Shown here piece by piece: positions 14,110 to 23,546 of a stretch of DNA of 26,413 nucleotides (positions within the stretch are counted from its first letter, which is position 1; each line of letters starts with the position of its first letter). Source of the stretch: a virus. The notes beneath the pieces were generated by a model. That model was not told where the DNA came from. It saw nothing but the letters and a program-made list of their open reading frames with translations, and did no database searches. The stretch spans positions 1 through 26,413 of the IMG/VR virus record IMGVR_UViG_3300042291_000717, one strand, 5' to 3'. The position numbers and the translations under genes were made by a program.

Positions 14110-14766
14110 TTAGATTTTAGTTATGATAAGAGGAATAGTAATTCTTGCACCACTATCTCTACCAATTACTGTTAATGTTGTTGTAATTGACGTTAATGTA
14201 GTACCATATAATGTATTAACTGTTGTACCAGTAATAGAGAATGATGTACCTACTTGTGTTGCTGATAATATTGTTCCTGATGTTGTATTTAAACCAGTAA
14301 TGCCAGGAGCAGTTGTTGTAATACCTGTACCTTGGAATGATGATAATAATCTACCATCTGCTACTACTACAATATATCCATTACTTTCAAAGCTACTTAA
14401 AGCACCTAAGTAATTTAATGTTTGTGGAGTAATGGTTAATGATGCACCTTGTTTAATGATAATGCTATTGTATCCAACATTGATAATAGGTAATTTAGCT
14501 GTACCACGAGGTAAAGTAATTAACTTATAACGCATTGTTTGTGTGTCTTCAGGGAATGCTTCAATTACTGGCATAGCTTCAATAGCTTGTCCATAATATG
14601 CTGATCCTGATGGATGATTTGGATTATACAATGTATAATCGATTTCGTCATCAGCTAATGCAAATTGTGTGATTTGAAACGAACCATCGTTACGCGCTAA
14701 TAATTGGCGTCCTTTAGTGGTTAGAATAGCGTCTACTGTTACTGTAGAAGGGTTTAATATTGCCAT
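14110..14766 (-). CDS. Virion structural protein with Ig-like C-terminus
   Basis: A 218-aa protein. Residues 1-100 begin MAILNPSTVTVDAILTTKGR, continue with FALADDEIDYTLYNP, and contain PVIEAFPEDTQTMRYKL. I have seen this N-terminal region in structural proteins of large marine phages. Residues 150-218 are Thr/Gly/Ile-rich with alternating strands (TTLTVIGRDSGARITIPLIITKI), resembling an immunoglobulin-like fold. No membrane segment is present. It begins 48 bases after the 1268-aa gene with a gap motif between, and precedes the paralogous pair. Probably part of tail or fibre. Confidence 0.7.
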   Translation of the reverse strand: MAILNPSTVTVDAILTTKGRQLLARNDGSFQITQFALADDEIDYTLYNPNHPSGSAYYGQAIEAMPVIEAFPEDTQTMRYKLITLPRGTAKLPIINVGYNSIIIKQGASLTITPQTLNYLGALSSFESNGYIVVVADGRLLSSFQGTGITTTAPGITGLNTTSGTILSATQVGTSFSITGTTVNTLYGTTLTSITTTLTVIGRDSGARITIPLIITKI

Positions 14767-14788
14767 GTTTTAGTATTTTATTACTATT

Positions 14789-14798
14789 ATAAATATAT
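14789..14798. promoter_or_regulatory. Recurrent gap motif, copy 7
   Basis: ATAAATATAT on the plus strand (TATAAATA from 14788), in the 48-base gap after the 1268-aa gene and 22 bases upstream of the 218-aa gene. Confidence 0.4.
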
Positions 14799-14814
14799 GT
14801 TGTTTTAATTCTTG

Positions 14815-17800
14815 TTATAATATACCAGCTCTTCTAGCAATCTCCAAAGGACTATACGCAGGATTAAAATTCTTTGGAATTATTAGCCCTGAGCGTTCAT
14901 TGTTTAGCCCCACAGGTAGTAACACTATAGTATCATTAGGTATTCTTCTGTATATTAACCAACATTGTTTATCATATGTTGGTATAGTATTAGTAGGTAT
15001 TATTCTATCTACAAATAATGAACCTGATTGTAATCCAATAAATGAACTAGATACTATCATATAATCTGTTCTACCTGATAATCCCGGATTCCATTTAAAT
15101 GCTGGGATGTTGGTTGGATCGGGGGATAATATTCCTGTTTCTGTTCCTATTATTAGAAAATCTCCTATTTCTATTGATGAATACACATTATCAACTGAGG
15201 CTAAACTTTGTGAAGGGTTAATTCTAAGTTGTGATGTACTATCAGTTAGTGTACTTCCTGTACTAGCGTTAGCAATTTCTATATCAGTAATAAGGGATCC
15301 GCTAAAAGAACTAGTTAAAAAAGGATATAACCAATTGAATGGTTGTTCTGCATCCCCAGTTTCAGTACCATTTCTCATAAATGTTTTAAGTTCTGTGGTA
15401 GTAGTTACTGGTTTGAAGTATTCTGTTAAGTTTGCAGTAGTAGATCCTGTTAATTCTATACGTACTTTATTACTTCCACTAGTAATATATCCATAATATT
15501 GTACATTAGTTAATAAACCACTTGTAGAACCAGAAACTAAACTAGAAATAATAGTTACATAATTGTTTCCTGCATCTAAACAAGTAACAGTTTTAGGGGT
15601 AGATAAAGAGCTACTACTGTTAATATAATATAAGACTACGTCTGATCCTGGGCTGAATGTATTACTTACTTCGCTAATATATCTGTTTTCTCCTAAAGTA
15701 TATCTAGTACCATTTATATCTATTAATTCACTAATTCGAGCAGCACTACCTACTGCTACTTGAGAATATGAAGATGTTATGTAATTAAATACAGCAAAAT
15801 AATTCGTATAAACATCAATAGCAGCTGTTGAACCATATCCCTGATTACTAGATGATACAGTATTATATTCAGCACTTATTGTTTTTACACCATCATATCT
15901 TGAACGTTTATATGATGTTAAAGATAAATTTGAATCTTGCAATTCAGCTGGTGTAAATATAGATGATGTTGATTGTCTATTTATTAATTCACTATCTGGA
16001 GTATATATGTTACTTCTAAGTCTTGAGGTTACACTAGATGATACATTATTAAATAATGGATTAGCATTAACATCATATACAACTAAATCTTGAGTTGTTA
16101 CTATTACTGTACTTCCACTTAATTCACCAGTATAAAATTCACTTAAATCATTATGTAATTTAGTAACTAAACCTTTAGTAGTATTAATATTTTCTACCCA
16201 TGATTGAGAAGCAGGATTAATATCTTCATATACTCCTCCACTTCCTGCTCTAGCCATTACTAATGATCCTGACTCATCAGCAAATGTATTAAATTCACCT
16301 GTATGAATACTTTCAGTGGTAGATGTACTAGGGTTAGCGTACGTAAATTTATTACGCTCTAATACTGGAGAATTTATAGTAATACCTGTAGATAAACTAG
16401 TTCTAGCAGGTATAAAATCTCCTAATGTTTTAAATAATGAATTATCAAAGAATTGAATTAATCTAATAAATCCATTATAATCTAATAATGAACCTGTAAA
16501 TCCAGCATATGAACCAGTACCTTGAGAAAAATATATTTTACGTTGATTATCCAAATCAGGATAAGAACTACTATATATTTGTCTAGGATCACCAATATAA
16601 TCATCTATATTCCAAGTAGGATTACTAGATGATATAGATTGTGAAATATATAAATCAATTTGTGTTTGAGGTGAAAATGAAATATCAACGTAATTTAAAT
16701 CTTCATCTAAAATATTAGCTGATGCTGTATTTGCTTGTTGAATACTAATAAATGGGGATAATAAACTGCCTGTAGCGTTATTGTCTACTAATCTTACTTT
16801 AGTGTCATTATATCCTTTTAGTAATCCTTTTTTAGTTGAACCACCATATTCTTTAACACTTAATATACTACCTGTAATACCAAACGTAGTAATGATTGCT
16901 TCTAAACCAGTTTTAGTACCTTTAGTTTTAACTAAATAAGGTAAATTATGGTAAATACGTTTATATACTTCAGCTAATAAGTCTTTACGAGGAATATTAT
17001 TTAAATAGCTACTAGTAGGTGAAAAATTTTCTAATGAACCACTGTAAACAGCGCTTCCTGAATTATTACCAATTGCAAATTGATTTAAATCCTCACCGCC
17101 TAAGCTATTGTATACATTAATACCAAATGATTTTAATACATGGTATACTAAATCTTTAGATACGCCTTCTTCTAAATTATTGTTAGCTAAATTTATATCT
17201 GTGATTGATTGTAATAAAATCCATATATTATCAAAATAATGGCCAACCATATTTAAAAACAAAACATATTGGCTATTATCAGGGTTATCTACTAAATAAA
17301 CAGGAATACTGTTTTTTAGGTTATTTGGGTTTAATTCATCGTATGATGATGCTAACGCTATATTAGTATTATACCAAGTTATAGTAGTTGCTGAACCTGT
17401 TGAGCGTAATATATAAGGTAATGTGGTTGTTGATTTTGGCCAAGCATATGAGCTAGACTCAAAATATAAGTATGTTTCATATCCATCAAAATTAGCAATT
17501 ATATTACTAATACTAGATGAGTATGTGTTGATTTCTGTTTGTAAATTAGGAAATAATGAAGCACTAACAGTATACTTAGTTATTAAGTTATTATAGTCTT
17601 CTATTCGTTTTGCTTTAGTATAGAAATTAGTTAAACGTTGTTCTACTGATCCAAAGAATGAAAAATTAGAATAATTAGTATAATCAACATTAATATCTAT
17701 ACTTTGTGAAGTAAGGGCATTTAATAATTTATTATATGATGCACTTTGAGATACTTGTAATGTTGAAACTAAATCGCTATACGTTGTATATTGAGTAGAA

Positions 17801-18621
17801 ATTGTATTTGTTTCTACTGGGATATTAAAATTAGCTCCTCTTAGCATTAATGCTGATGGAGGTGATAATAATATGTCTAAGTTAATGTTAAAAATATAAG
17901 GGCTAACCTTTTCAGATACTACCCACACATATGTCTTTTCAGTAATTAAAGCTGGAAGTGGTTCATATAATTTAAATAGAATCTCATATCCAGCATCGTT
18001 TCTGTTAAGAGCAACGTTAACTGCTACTACTTGTTGATTTAATCCAAAATTAAGTAAATAGTTAACATAATATGTAGAACCACTTATTTCATTAAATAAA
18101 ACATTAGCATCTGCTTCAATTTGTTGGTTTGTAAATACAGTTGAAGAGATACTAAGTTCCGTTCTATCTGAAGATATTCTTTTAATGAAGTATTCAGCTT
18201 CAGGGGAAGATACTTTATTATTAAAGAAATTATACCTAACTGCAAATTCACCTGAATTATATCCTAAATTTTGTAAATCAACAATAGGATCTATTTCAAT
18301 TACAGGATATGATGAACCAACAGGAGATGGTGCTTTTAATAACCCAAGATCATCGTTTGTAATGTTATCTTTAGGATTTGGAGCAACAGTATAAATAGAA
18401 GATAAAGATGAATCAATAGGTAATTTAAAATCCCTATAATTGTAATTTAAATCTAATAAGTTACCTCCAGCATCATATACATAATACTCAATATAATCCT
18501 TAGGAGCTCCAAAGTTTTCTTGAATTTCCTGTGATTCTATTAGTATTGCATCTTGAGTAGAATAACGTGATACTATTTCTGTATTTAATATATCCCCTAC
18601 TATTTGTATATTATTAGCCAT
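14815..18621 (-). CDS. Large virion structural protein (tail or fibre)
   Basis: A 1268-aa protein, the largest in the window, rich in Ser, Thr, Asn, Tyr and Gly with many SGS, SSS and TGS stretches, typical of long tail or fibre proteins of Bacteroidota phages. There is no signal peptide and no transmembrane segment. A helical part at about residues 285-375 contains repeated short heptads. Residues about 480-590 (ESVSK-like helix, DLLAEVYKRIYHNLPYLVKTKGTKTGLEAIITTFGITGSILSVKEYG) form a more globular region, and a proximal-fibre or baseplate attachment role is possible. The C-terminus ends in a hydrophobic ARRAGIL. It overlaps the upstream 113-aa gene by eight bases. The exact virion role is unknown. 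Confidence 0.7.
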   Translation of the reverse strand: MANNIQIVGDILNTEIVSRYSTQDAILIESQEIQENFGAPKDYIEYYVYDAGGNLLDLNYNYRDFKLPIDSSLSSIYTVAPNPKDNITNDDLGLLKAPSPVGSSYPVIEIDPIVDLQNLGYNSGEFAVRYNFFNNKVSSPEAEYFIKRISSDRTELSISSTVFTNQQIEADANVLFNEISGSTYYVNYLLNFGLNQQVVAVNVALNRNDAGYEILFKLYEPLPALITEKTYVWVVSEKVSPYIFNINLDILLSPPSALMLRGANFNIPVETNTISTQYTTYSDLVSTLQVSQSASYNKLLNALTSQSIDINVDYTNYSNFSFFGSVEQRLTNFYTKAKRIEDYNNLITKYTVSASLFPNLQTEINTYSSSISNIIANFDGYETYLYFESSSYAWPKSTTTLPYILRSTGSATTITWYNTNIALASSYDELNPNNLKNSIPVYLVDNPDNSQYVLFLNMVGHYFDNIWILLQSITDINLANNNLEEGVSKDLVYHVLKSFGINVYNSLGGEDLNQFAIGNNSGSAVYSGSLENFSPTSSYLNNIPRKDLLAEVYKRIYHNLPYLVKTKGTKTGLEAIITTFGITGSILSVKEYGGSTKKGLLKGYNDTKVRLVDNNATGSLLSPFISIQQANTASANILDEDLNYVDISFSPQTQIDLYISQSISSSNPTWNIDDYIGDPRQIYSSSYPDLDNQRKIYFSQGTGSYAGFTGSLLDYNGFIRLIQFFDNSLFKTLGDFIPARTSLSTGITINSPVLERNKFTYANPSTSTTESIHTGEFNTFADESGSLVMARAGSGGVYEDINPASQSWVENINTTKGLVTKLHNDLSEFYTGELSGSTVIVTTQDLVVYDVNANPLFNNVSSSVTSRLRSNIYTPDSELINRQSTSSIFTPAELQDSNLSLTSYKRSRYDGVKTISAEYNTVSSSNQGYGSTAAIDVYTNYFAVFNYITSSYSQVAVGSAARISELIDINGTRYTLGENRYISEVSNTFSPGSDVVLYYINSSSSLSTPKTVTCLDAGNNYVTIISSLVSGSTSGLLTNVQYYGYITSGSNKVRIELTGSTTANLTEYFKPVTTTTELKTFMRNGTETGDAEQPFNWLYPFLTSSFSGSLITDIEIANASTGSTLTDSTSQLRINPSQSLASVDNVYSSIEIGDFLIIGTETGILSPDPTNIPAFKWNPGLSGRTDYMIVSSSFIGLQSGSLFVDRIIPTNTIPTYDKQCWLIYRRIPNDTIVLLPVGLNNERSGLIIPKNFNPAYSPLEIARRAGIL

Positions 18622-18955
18622 TGGTTGAACTTAATGTTTGGATGGTTTGTTGAGCTAAAGCTACTTCTTGTCTTAATACTGTAATTTCATCTAAGAGTGC
18701 TTGAAGATTATCTGTATTTAATTCAATACCTAAATAATCTGCTTCTTTCTGTAATATATAGTTATGGGAATTTGAGTCCCCATCTTTAGGTATTTGATAA
18801 AATAATTGCTCATATAGAGCAAAGAAATCCTCTAAAGTAAATTCAGGTGTATCATCTCCTTCTCCACTATTAAATAGTTGATGGAATTGAGTATCTACTA
18901 CTTTAGGAAAATTAACTTTATTAAATACCGTTTTTTGTACAGGGATTTGTGACAT
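18614..18955 (-). CDS. Small virion-associated protein, function unknown
   Basis: A 113-aa acidic protein. Residues 1-60 are mixed, with aromatic-rich FTLEDFFALYEQLFYQIP. Residues 80-108 are a leucine-heptad helix (LQALLDEITVLRQEVALAQQTIQTL) that could trimerise or bind a fibre. It starts one base after the DNRLRE-like gene stop and overlaps the 1268-aa gene by eight bases, so it is probably made in step with them. It may be a connector or assembly partner for the large protein. No family recognised. Confidence 0.65.
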   Translation of the reverse strand: MSQIPVQKTVFNKVNFPKVVDTQFHQLFNSGEGDDTPEFTLEDFFALYEQLFYQIPKDGDSNSHNYILQKEADYLGIELNTDNLQALLDEITVLRQEVALAQQTIQTLSSTNG

Positions 18956-18956
18956 T

Positions 18957-20048
18957 TTATCTTATAACTTTAAAATAATAATTTTCATCTAATACTACTA
19001 CTTCTTTATTAGCTAATACTGTTTTAAGTAATAATTGATAGTAACGTTCTGGTTGTAATCCACTCATATACACATCAAAATAGCTTCCTGAAGTATCTGC
19101 ACTTATTTTAGTATATGTTGTATCATAGTCTATAATAATCTCTTCAGTATCCAAGTCTTTAATAGACCAGTATGAAGTAGCAGGTAGTACTTTATTGTTC
19201 AAATATACGGAAGAAGTTTGGAAAGCCCTAGTAGGAAATTGATCTCTTACATTTACTCTAAAACGCTGTATTGAATCTTGTTGGTATTCATTTTGATTGT
19301 TTGGAATAGATGCTACTATTCTATCTGAAGTAATTACTGATAGTGAACCTGTACTATATACTGTATCATTCCATCTGATTTCTAAGCATGGAGGATAAAT
19401 AGTATGTGTGTTACTTGAAAAATATTTAGTTTCAAATTTAGAAGCCGAAGTAAATTCTATAGCAGAACTATGTTTAACTATAAATCCTTGGTTAGCTATT
19501 GAAGAACTAAACCAAGCAGATACAGTATTACTTACCTTTAATTCAATATCTTTTGAAGTAGCATTAGTAAATGATTGAGTAGCTTCGTATGAGCCAGTAT
19601 ACCATAAACCACCACCTGAATTTACACTGTATGAGCCTGTTGTTCCAGTTGGGAATGTTACTCCAAACCATGGACTACCGCTTTCTGCGTTTCTATAACC
19701 CCAACTAGCACCATCTGTTGTAATAGGTGAGTTAGATAATCTACCAGTACCTATATCCCAACTTCCTGATATTGGGTAACTATATAGTGTATAGTCTAAA
19801 GGGATTTCAGTAGCAGTAGCTAAGTATAATTTTAAATATGCATCGAATGCGCTACCAGATACTTTATTAGTAATGATATCACTAATTTCACTTTGTGGAA
19901 ATTTAATTAATACACGTGATGAATCATTAGTGCTGGTTGCGGTATAAAAAGTGCTAATCTCTAATATCTCATCCAAACCTGTGTTTAGTTCTGGATAGTA
20001 TGAATAGAGAGTAGCACTCTTTTCTGGGAAAATTTTATATATTGCCAT
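18957..20048 (-). CDS. Virion protein with DNRLRE-like N-terminal beta domain
   Basis: A 363-aa protein. Residues 8-135 contain ATLYSYYPELNTGLDEILEIS, SRVLIKFPQSEIS, AYLKLYLATATEIPLDYTLYSYPIS, then SGSWDIGTGRLSN and GASWGYR. This is the pattern of DNRLRE-type beta-sandwich domains (tyrosine-rich strand, NxG turn, RxLIKF, LxLYL, W-x-G), which in bacteria occur on secreted or surface proteins. The rest is beta-rich, and residues 240-363 look like a separate domain. A role as a receptor-facing or glycan-binding virion protein is possible. It follows the endolysin with a 45-base gap holding a gap motif. Confidence 0.65.
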   Translation of the reverse strand: MAIYKIFPEKSATLYSYYPELNTGLDEILEISTFYTATSTNDSSRVLIKFPQSEISDIITNKVSGSAFDAYLKLYLATATEIPLDYTLYSYPISGSWDIGTGRLSNSPITTDGASWGYRNAESGSPWFGVTFPTGTTGSYSVNSGGGLWYTGSYEATQSFTNATSKDIELKVSNTVSAWFSSSIANQGFIVKHSSAIEFTSASKFETKYFSSNTHTIYPPCLEIRWNDTVYSTGSLSVITSDRIVASIPNNQNEYQQDSIQRFRVNVRDQFPTRAFQTSSVYLNNKVLPATSYWSIKDLDTEEIIIDYDTTYTKISADTSGSYFDVYMSGLQPERYYQLLLKTVLANKEVVVLDENYYFKVIR

Positions 20049-20068
20049 GAATTATATGATTACTATAT

Positions 20069-20078
20069 ATAAATATAG
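20069..20078. promoter_or_regulatory. Recurrent gap motif, copy 8
   Basis: ATAAATATAG on the plus strand (TATAAATA from 20068), inside the inverted repeat CTATAT-ATAA-ATATAG (20063-20078). It lies 20 bases upstream of the DNRLRE-like gene. Confidence 0.4.
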
Positions 20079-20093
20079 CAACAATATGGATTT

Positions 20094-20906
20094 TTAAGAC
20101 AATAAACTATAGTATTCTTTAAAATGTTTAATACGATCTACTAAGCCAATTGTACCACCGTTAACGCGTTTAGTAACTGCTGTTACAGTTGCGTCATCAG
20201 CACCTTTATCACATATAGACCATAATTTATTTGAATCAAAGAAAAATGCTGCTGATGCTAATGGGTATTTAGTAGCAACTAAATCTGGGTTAGCAACGCA
20301 ATCTTCACCAATGTATTTAGTGAATCCTGTATAATTAGACTTACCTGTTAATTGGATATATCCACGTCCACGGAATTTAAAACCATCTTTAGATGCTTCA
20401 TCTCCATTACCCATACGAGATGCATATACTTTAGAAGCAATTTTCTCAGGATTACGAGCATAAGAATCAGCTGTAGCTCCAGGGAAATATTTAGGGAAAA
20501 TTTTCTTTAATCCATCTGCAGAGTAGTTAACGTTTTCAGATACTGCTTTAAAGCCACCTGATTCGTGTCCACACTGTGCTAAGAAATGAGCTAATCTTAA
20601 TGTGTTTGTAATGTTGAATTTAGCTGCGGTAACTGGAATTTGTGCAATTACTGCATCAGGAATGTGTCCTTTTAATTTGTCTAATTTAAAAGCTCCTGTA
20701 GAAACTGCTGGTGCTGCTGGTGCTGCTCCGAACATTTTAGTCCAAGTTCCTTCACCTACCATACCATCGGCACCTAAACCATTAGCGGCTTGCCATTCTT
20801 TTACTTTAGCTTCTGTACCTGGTCCAAATGCACCATCAGCTACTAATCCTAATTTTGCTTGGAGTTTTTTTACATCTTCTCCTGTTGATCCGTTTTTTAA
20901 TAACAT
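20094..20906 (-). CDS. Endolysin: peptidoglycan-binding domain plus GH19 lysozyme/chitinase-like domain
   Basis: A 270-aa protein. Residues 3-58 match the peptidoglycan-binding PG_binding_1 fold (GSTGEDVKKLQAKLG, DGAFGPGTEAKVKEWQ, DGMVGEGTWTKM). An Ala/Pro linker follows at 60-70. Residues 95-270 match a GH19-type glycosidase: HFLAQCGHESGGF at 107-119, with H114-E115 (E115 the likely acid), a second acidic GDEAS at 168-172, and RGRGYIQLTGKSNY at 179-192. It would cut the cell-wall glycan at lysis. There is no signal peptide, so release needs a holin or similar. It sits between gp6 and the tail-fibre genes, separated by gaps of about 25 and 45 bases. Confidence 0.93.
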   Translation of the reverse strand: MLLKNGSTGEDVKKLQAKLGLVADGAFGPGTEAKVKEWQAANGLGADGMVGEGTWTKMFGAAPAAPAVSTGAFKLDKLKGHIPDAVIAQIPVTAAKFNITNTLRLAHFLAQCGHESGGFKAVSENVNYSADGLKKIFPKYFPGATADSYARNPEKIASKVYASRMGNGDEASKDGFKFRGRGYIQLTGKSNYTGFTKYIGEDCVANPDLVATKYPLASAAFFFDSNKLWSICDKGADDATVTAVTKRVNGGTIGLVDRIKHFKEYYSLLS

Positions 20907-20930
20907 AGTTTGTTTGTTTTTAAGTGTTTA

Positions 20931-22772
20931 CTAATATGCTATAACTCTACCTTGAATATCAGTTTCAGGGTATCTTAATTCAAATATACTTGGATCCAAT
21001 GATGGATATATTATATTATTACTTGTTGCAGCTGCAATATCATATCCGTATTGAGAATATGTAGTACCTGCAGTATCTTGTTTATTTATAATTTCTAATT
21101 TTACTACGGATTGTACTCCTCTAATTTTAAGTAGTTGTGAAGTTATATCTGATAGTATAATAGGCTGATTAATTTGCCATTTATCTATGTTAAAATTAGT
21201 TTTTAAGGTATCAATACAATTAGATAATACTTCATTATTATTATATCCTACAGCTGTAGTAATATCAAAATTAATTCCAATATTAATGTAAAATGCATTT
21301 TTAATGTTAATAGCATCTGTTACCATTCTATATTGATCGATATATGTAGCTAAATTATTCTTTAATGTAGTATTAGCGTTTACTAATTTCTTATCAGTAT
21401 TGTATGCTAAAACATATAAATCTAAAGATAAAGGATTTACAGCGCTTGTAGGTGTTCCTGGTGTTGAATTAGTTGTGTTTGAAGCGAAATTCTGGCTTAA
21501 ATACACTTTAGCTATAGTACCATAATCAGAAGGTAAAGACAATGCTCTAACAATATAATCGTTTTTAGTTACTGCTCTTAATTGAGATGAATATGCATAT
21601 AATGCATTATTACGTATTTCTTCAATTTCATCACCACCTCTACCACCTGATGATGGAATAGGATTATTTGATACTACACTATCTAATACTTGATTTGCTA
21701 ATGCTGTATTAACAGGTGCTCCATTTTTAAAATAAGCGCCAGTAGTACTGATTGTAGTTAAATCATTTGAAGGAACATTTGATGTTATTCCACCTCCAAC
21801 TAAATACCTTACTTGTAATGTACCGTTAGATGGAGCTAAACCATATTCTCTAGTAAAGAAAATAGATGCTTTATTATAGTTATTACTTAAATTAGAAATC
21901 CCCGGTACTAAACCTAATTGGATATTATCTGGTGTAGGTAAAATAGTAGTGTCTGCACTATTAGATACTCCAGCTCCAAATTCTAATTGTAATGTATTAT
22001 TAGATAATACTCTAGATACAAATCGTCTAGGTACATTTTGTAATTGAAGTAAATAAGGTACTTGATCTGTAGAATAGTTAGGGTTAGTAACTTGATTAAA
22101 TATAGATGATTGGGCTAAGTAAGGTACTTCATACCATTGGTTACTATCACTACCTGTTACATCTAATATTTGTATAACATTTGTATCAGAAACACTAATG
22201 TTTGTAAATTTTTGTGGTGTAGCAAATGTATAAGTAGCTGTTTTAATTTCTGCTGAAATAGTAGATACTGTTTTCTTTAATAAGTAAAAATTACTATTTA
22301 CAAATGTAATTTCGGCTGAGCCTGTATCTGTAAAATCTATTAACTCTGTGGTTATAAATTTAGTATTTGTAGATGTTGAAGTAACAGTAGAATTAGCTGG
22401 GATTATTAATCCGTAAGTTGTAACGTTAGGAGTAGTAATACTTCCACTTGTGATAGAAGGTACTAATTGATATACATCTAATGATGTATTAGAAGCATAT
22501 GACGCCTTAGGTCTATATCCTAAAGCATACGATAATGCATATAAATTTTCTTTTTCTTTAGCGTATAGTAAGAAATTTTCCTGTACTTGTGTATCTACAT
22601 AGAATGACATTACATCACCTACATAAGATGCCATCTCAATAAACATACTGCCTGGAGAGGCATCACTAAAATCATTATATGAATTAGGGAAATATGTTTG
22701 AGCGTAGTTAATTAAACTGCTCTTAAAATCAGTAAATGTCTTATTTACATAAGATATGTTTTTATCCGCCAT
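20931..22772 (-). CDS. 6: Baseplate wedge protein gp6-like
   Basis: A 613-aa protein matching the T4-type gp6 family of baseplate wedges. The N-terminal region (SPGSMFIEMASYVGDVMSF at 39-57, then ENFLLYAKEKENLYALSYALGYRPK at 65-89) is highly characteristic of this group in marine myophages. The central part is beta-rich, and near residues 380-430 DEIEEIRNNALYAYSSQLRAVTKNDYIVRALS is the conserved Baseplate_J-like helix. It would form the wedge ring that links baseplate hub and fibres. It begins one base after the gp25 gene stop, the usual gp25-gp6 order in T4-like phages. Its length is close to that of T4 gp6 (660 aa). Name by family resemblance. Confidence 0.9.
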   Translation of the reverse strand: MADKNISYVNKTFTDFKSSLINYAQTYFPNSYNDFSDASPGSMFIEMASYVGDVMSFYVDTQVQENFLLYAKEKENLYALSYALGYRPKASYASNTSLDVYQLVPSITSGSITTPNVTTYGLIIPANSTVTSTSTNTKFITTELIDFTDTGSAEITFVNSNFYLLKKTVSTISAEIKTATYTFATPQKFTNISVSDTNVIQILDVTGSDSNQWYEVPYLAQSSIFNQVTNPNYSTDQVPYLLQLQNVPRRFVSRVLSNNTLQLEFGAGVSNSADTTILPTPDNIQLGLVPGISNLSNNYNKASIFFTREYGLAPSNGTLQVRYLVGGGITSNVPSNDLTTISTTGAYFKNGAPVNTALANQVLDSVVSNNPIPSSGGRGGDEIEEIRNNALYAYSSQLRAVTKNDYIVRALSLPSDYGTIAKVYLSQNFASNTTNSTPGTPTSAVNPLSLDLYVLAYNTDKKLVNANTTLKNNLATYIDQYRMVTDAINIKNAFYINIGINFDITTAVGYNNNEVLSNCIDTLKTNFNIDKWQINQPIILSDITSQLLKIRGVQSVVKLEIINKQDTAGTTYSQYGYDIAAATSNNIIYPSLDPSIFELRYPETDIQGRVIAY

Positions 22773-22773
22773 T

Positions 22774-23184
22774 TTATTTTAATTCTATTGTAATTTGATC
22801 TGCTTTTCCCGAAAGTATTAATCTATATTTTACTGTTATATTGATTGTATAATGGTCTTGATCATAAATCACATCAATAGTATCTGTTTGAATTTGAGGA
22901 ATAAATATACTAATCGCATCTGATATTTTACTTTGGATTAGTGGTATATTTTCATCCACCATTCCTTCAAATAACATATAGCTAATATCAGCTCCAAATT
23001 CAGGATTCATTATTCTTTCACCCTTATTAGATAATAAAAGATTAATCAAATTTGATTTAATTTGATCTTGAGTACTATATGTACTTTTAAATACTTCATT
23101 ACTATTAAACGGTAATGACACACCAATAGCTACATTTTGCTGTAGATCTAATGGATCAATACGGGTTACTTCTTGTATAGGCAT
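22774..23184 (-). CDS. 25: Baseplate wedge protein gp25-like
   Basis: A 136-aa protein of the gp25/GPW family (the sheath-initiation part of the baseplate in phages and the type VI secretion system). Key marks are QIKSNLINLLLSNKGERIMNPEFGADI at 41-67, where the GERxMNPEFG core is typical of the family, followed by LFEGM at 71-75. It has no lysozyme activity despite the family name. It starts one base after the 118-aa gene stop and ends one base before gp6, so all three are coupled. The length fits T4 gp25 (132 aa). High certainty. Confidence 0.93.
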   Translation of the reverse strand: MPIQEVTRIDPLDLQQNVAIGVSLPFNSNEVFKSTYSTQDQIKSNLINLLLSNKGERIMNPEFGADISYMLFEGMVDENIPLIQSKISDAISIFIPQIQTDTIDVIYDQDHYTINITVKYRLILSGKADQITIELK

Positions 23185-23185
23185 C

Positions 23186-23542
23186 TTATCCTAAGTTTTT
23201 TAGTCCTGCTTTGTCTTGTGCACTCATATTAGCTGCTGCATCCATAATGAAATCCGTAAATGGATTACCATTAGTTGGGTCTACTTTCAATTCAGCACCA
23301 TTATACGATGATACAGCAGGAGTATTAAATCCAAATGCTGCTCCCATTTTTGATCTTAATTGAGCACGAACATCTAACGTTTCATGTATATCGTTAGTAG
23401 TAAAGCTAACTGTTTTAGTTTCTTGTAATGATGATGGTTTACTAACCGCCTGGGGTGAGTCACTTAAAATAGCTAATAGCTCTTCGCGTACTGCTTCAGC
23501 TACTGCTTCTTTAATCAAACCTTTAAATGCTTTTACATTCAT
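23186..23542 (-). CDS. Small protein with capsid-targeting-like N-terminus, function unknown
   Basis: A 118-aa protein. Residues 1-22 (MNVKAFKGLIKEAVAEAVRE) strongly resemble the start of the 161-aa protein at 2965-3450: I10-K11-E12 then A13 at identical positions. Residues 60-118 contain a GAAFGFNTPAVSSYNGAELKVDPTNGNPFTDFIMDAAANM segment that I do not recognise. It is wedged between the hydrophobic coiled protein and gp25, so a baseplate or virion role is also possible. The shared N-terminus with proteins encoded 20 kb away is the notable feature. A gap motif lies four bases ahead of the start. Confidence 0.7.
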   Translation of the reverse strand: MNVKAFKGLIKEAVAEAVREELLAILSDSPQAVSKPSSLQETKTVSFTTNDIHETLDVRAQLRSKMGAAFGFNTPAVSSYNGAELKVDPTNGNPFTDFIMDAAANMSAQDKAGLKNLG

Positions 23543-23546
23543 ATAT

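Noticed and set aside
14123-14413. 96-aa plus-strand frame rich in Val and Ile
   Set aside because: It is the reverse complement of the Thr/Asn-rich 218-aa structural gene. Such composition arises from that coding sequence, and no neighbour on the plus strand supports it.
15107-15496. 129-aa plus-strand frame
   Set aside because: It is a shadow of the Ser/Thr-rich 1268-aa structural gene. The window has no other plus-strand genes.
20602-20934. 110-aa plus-strand frame opposite the endolysin
   Set aside because: The minus strand encodes the peptidoglycan-binding domain with well-kept motifs.
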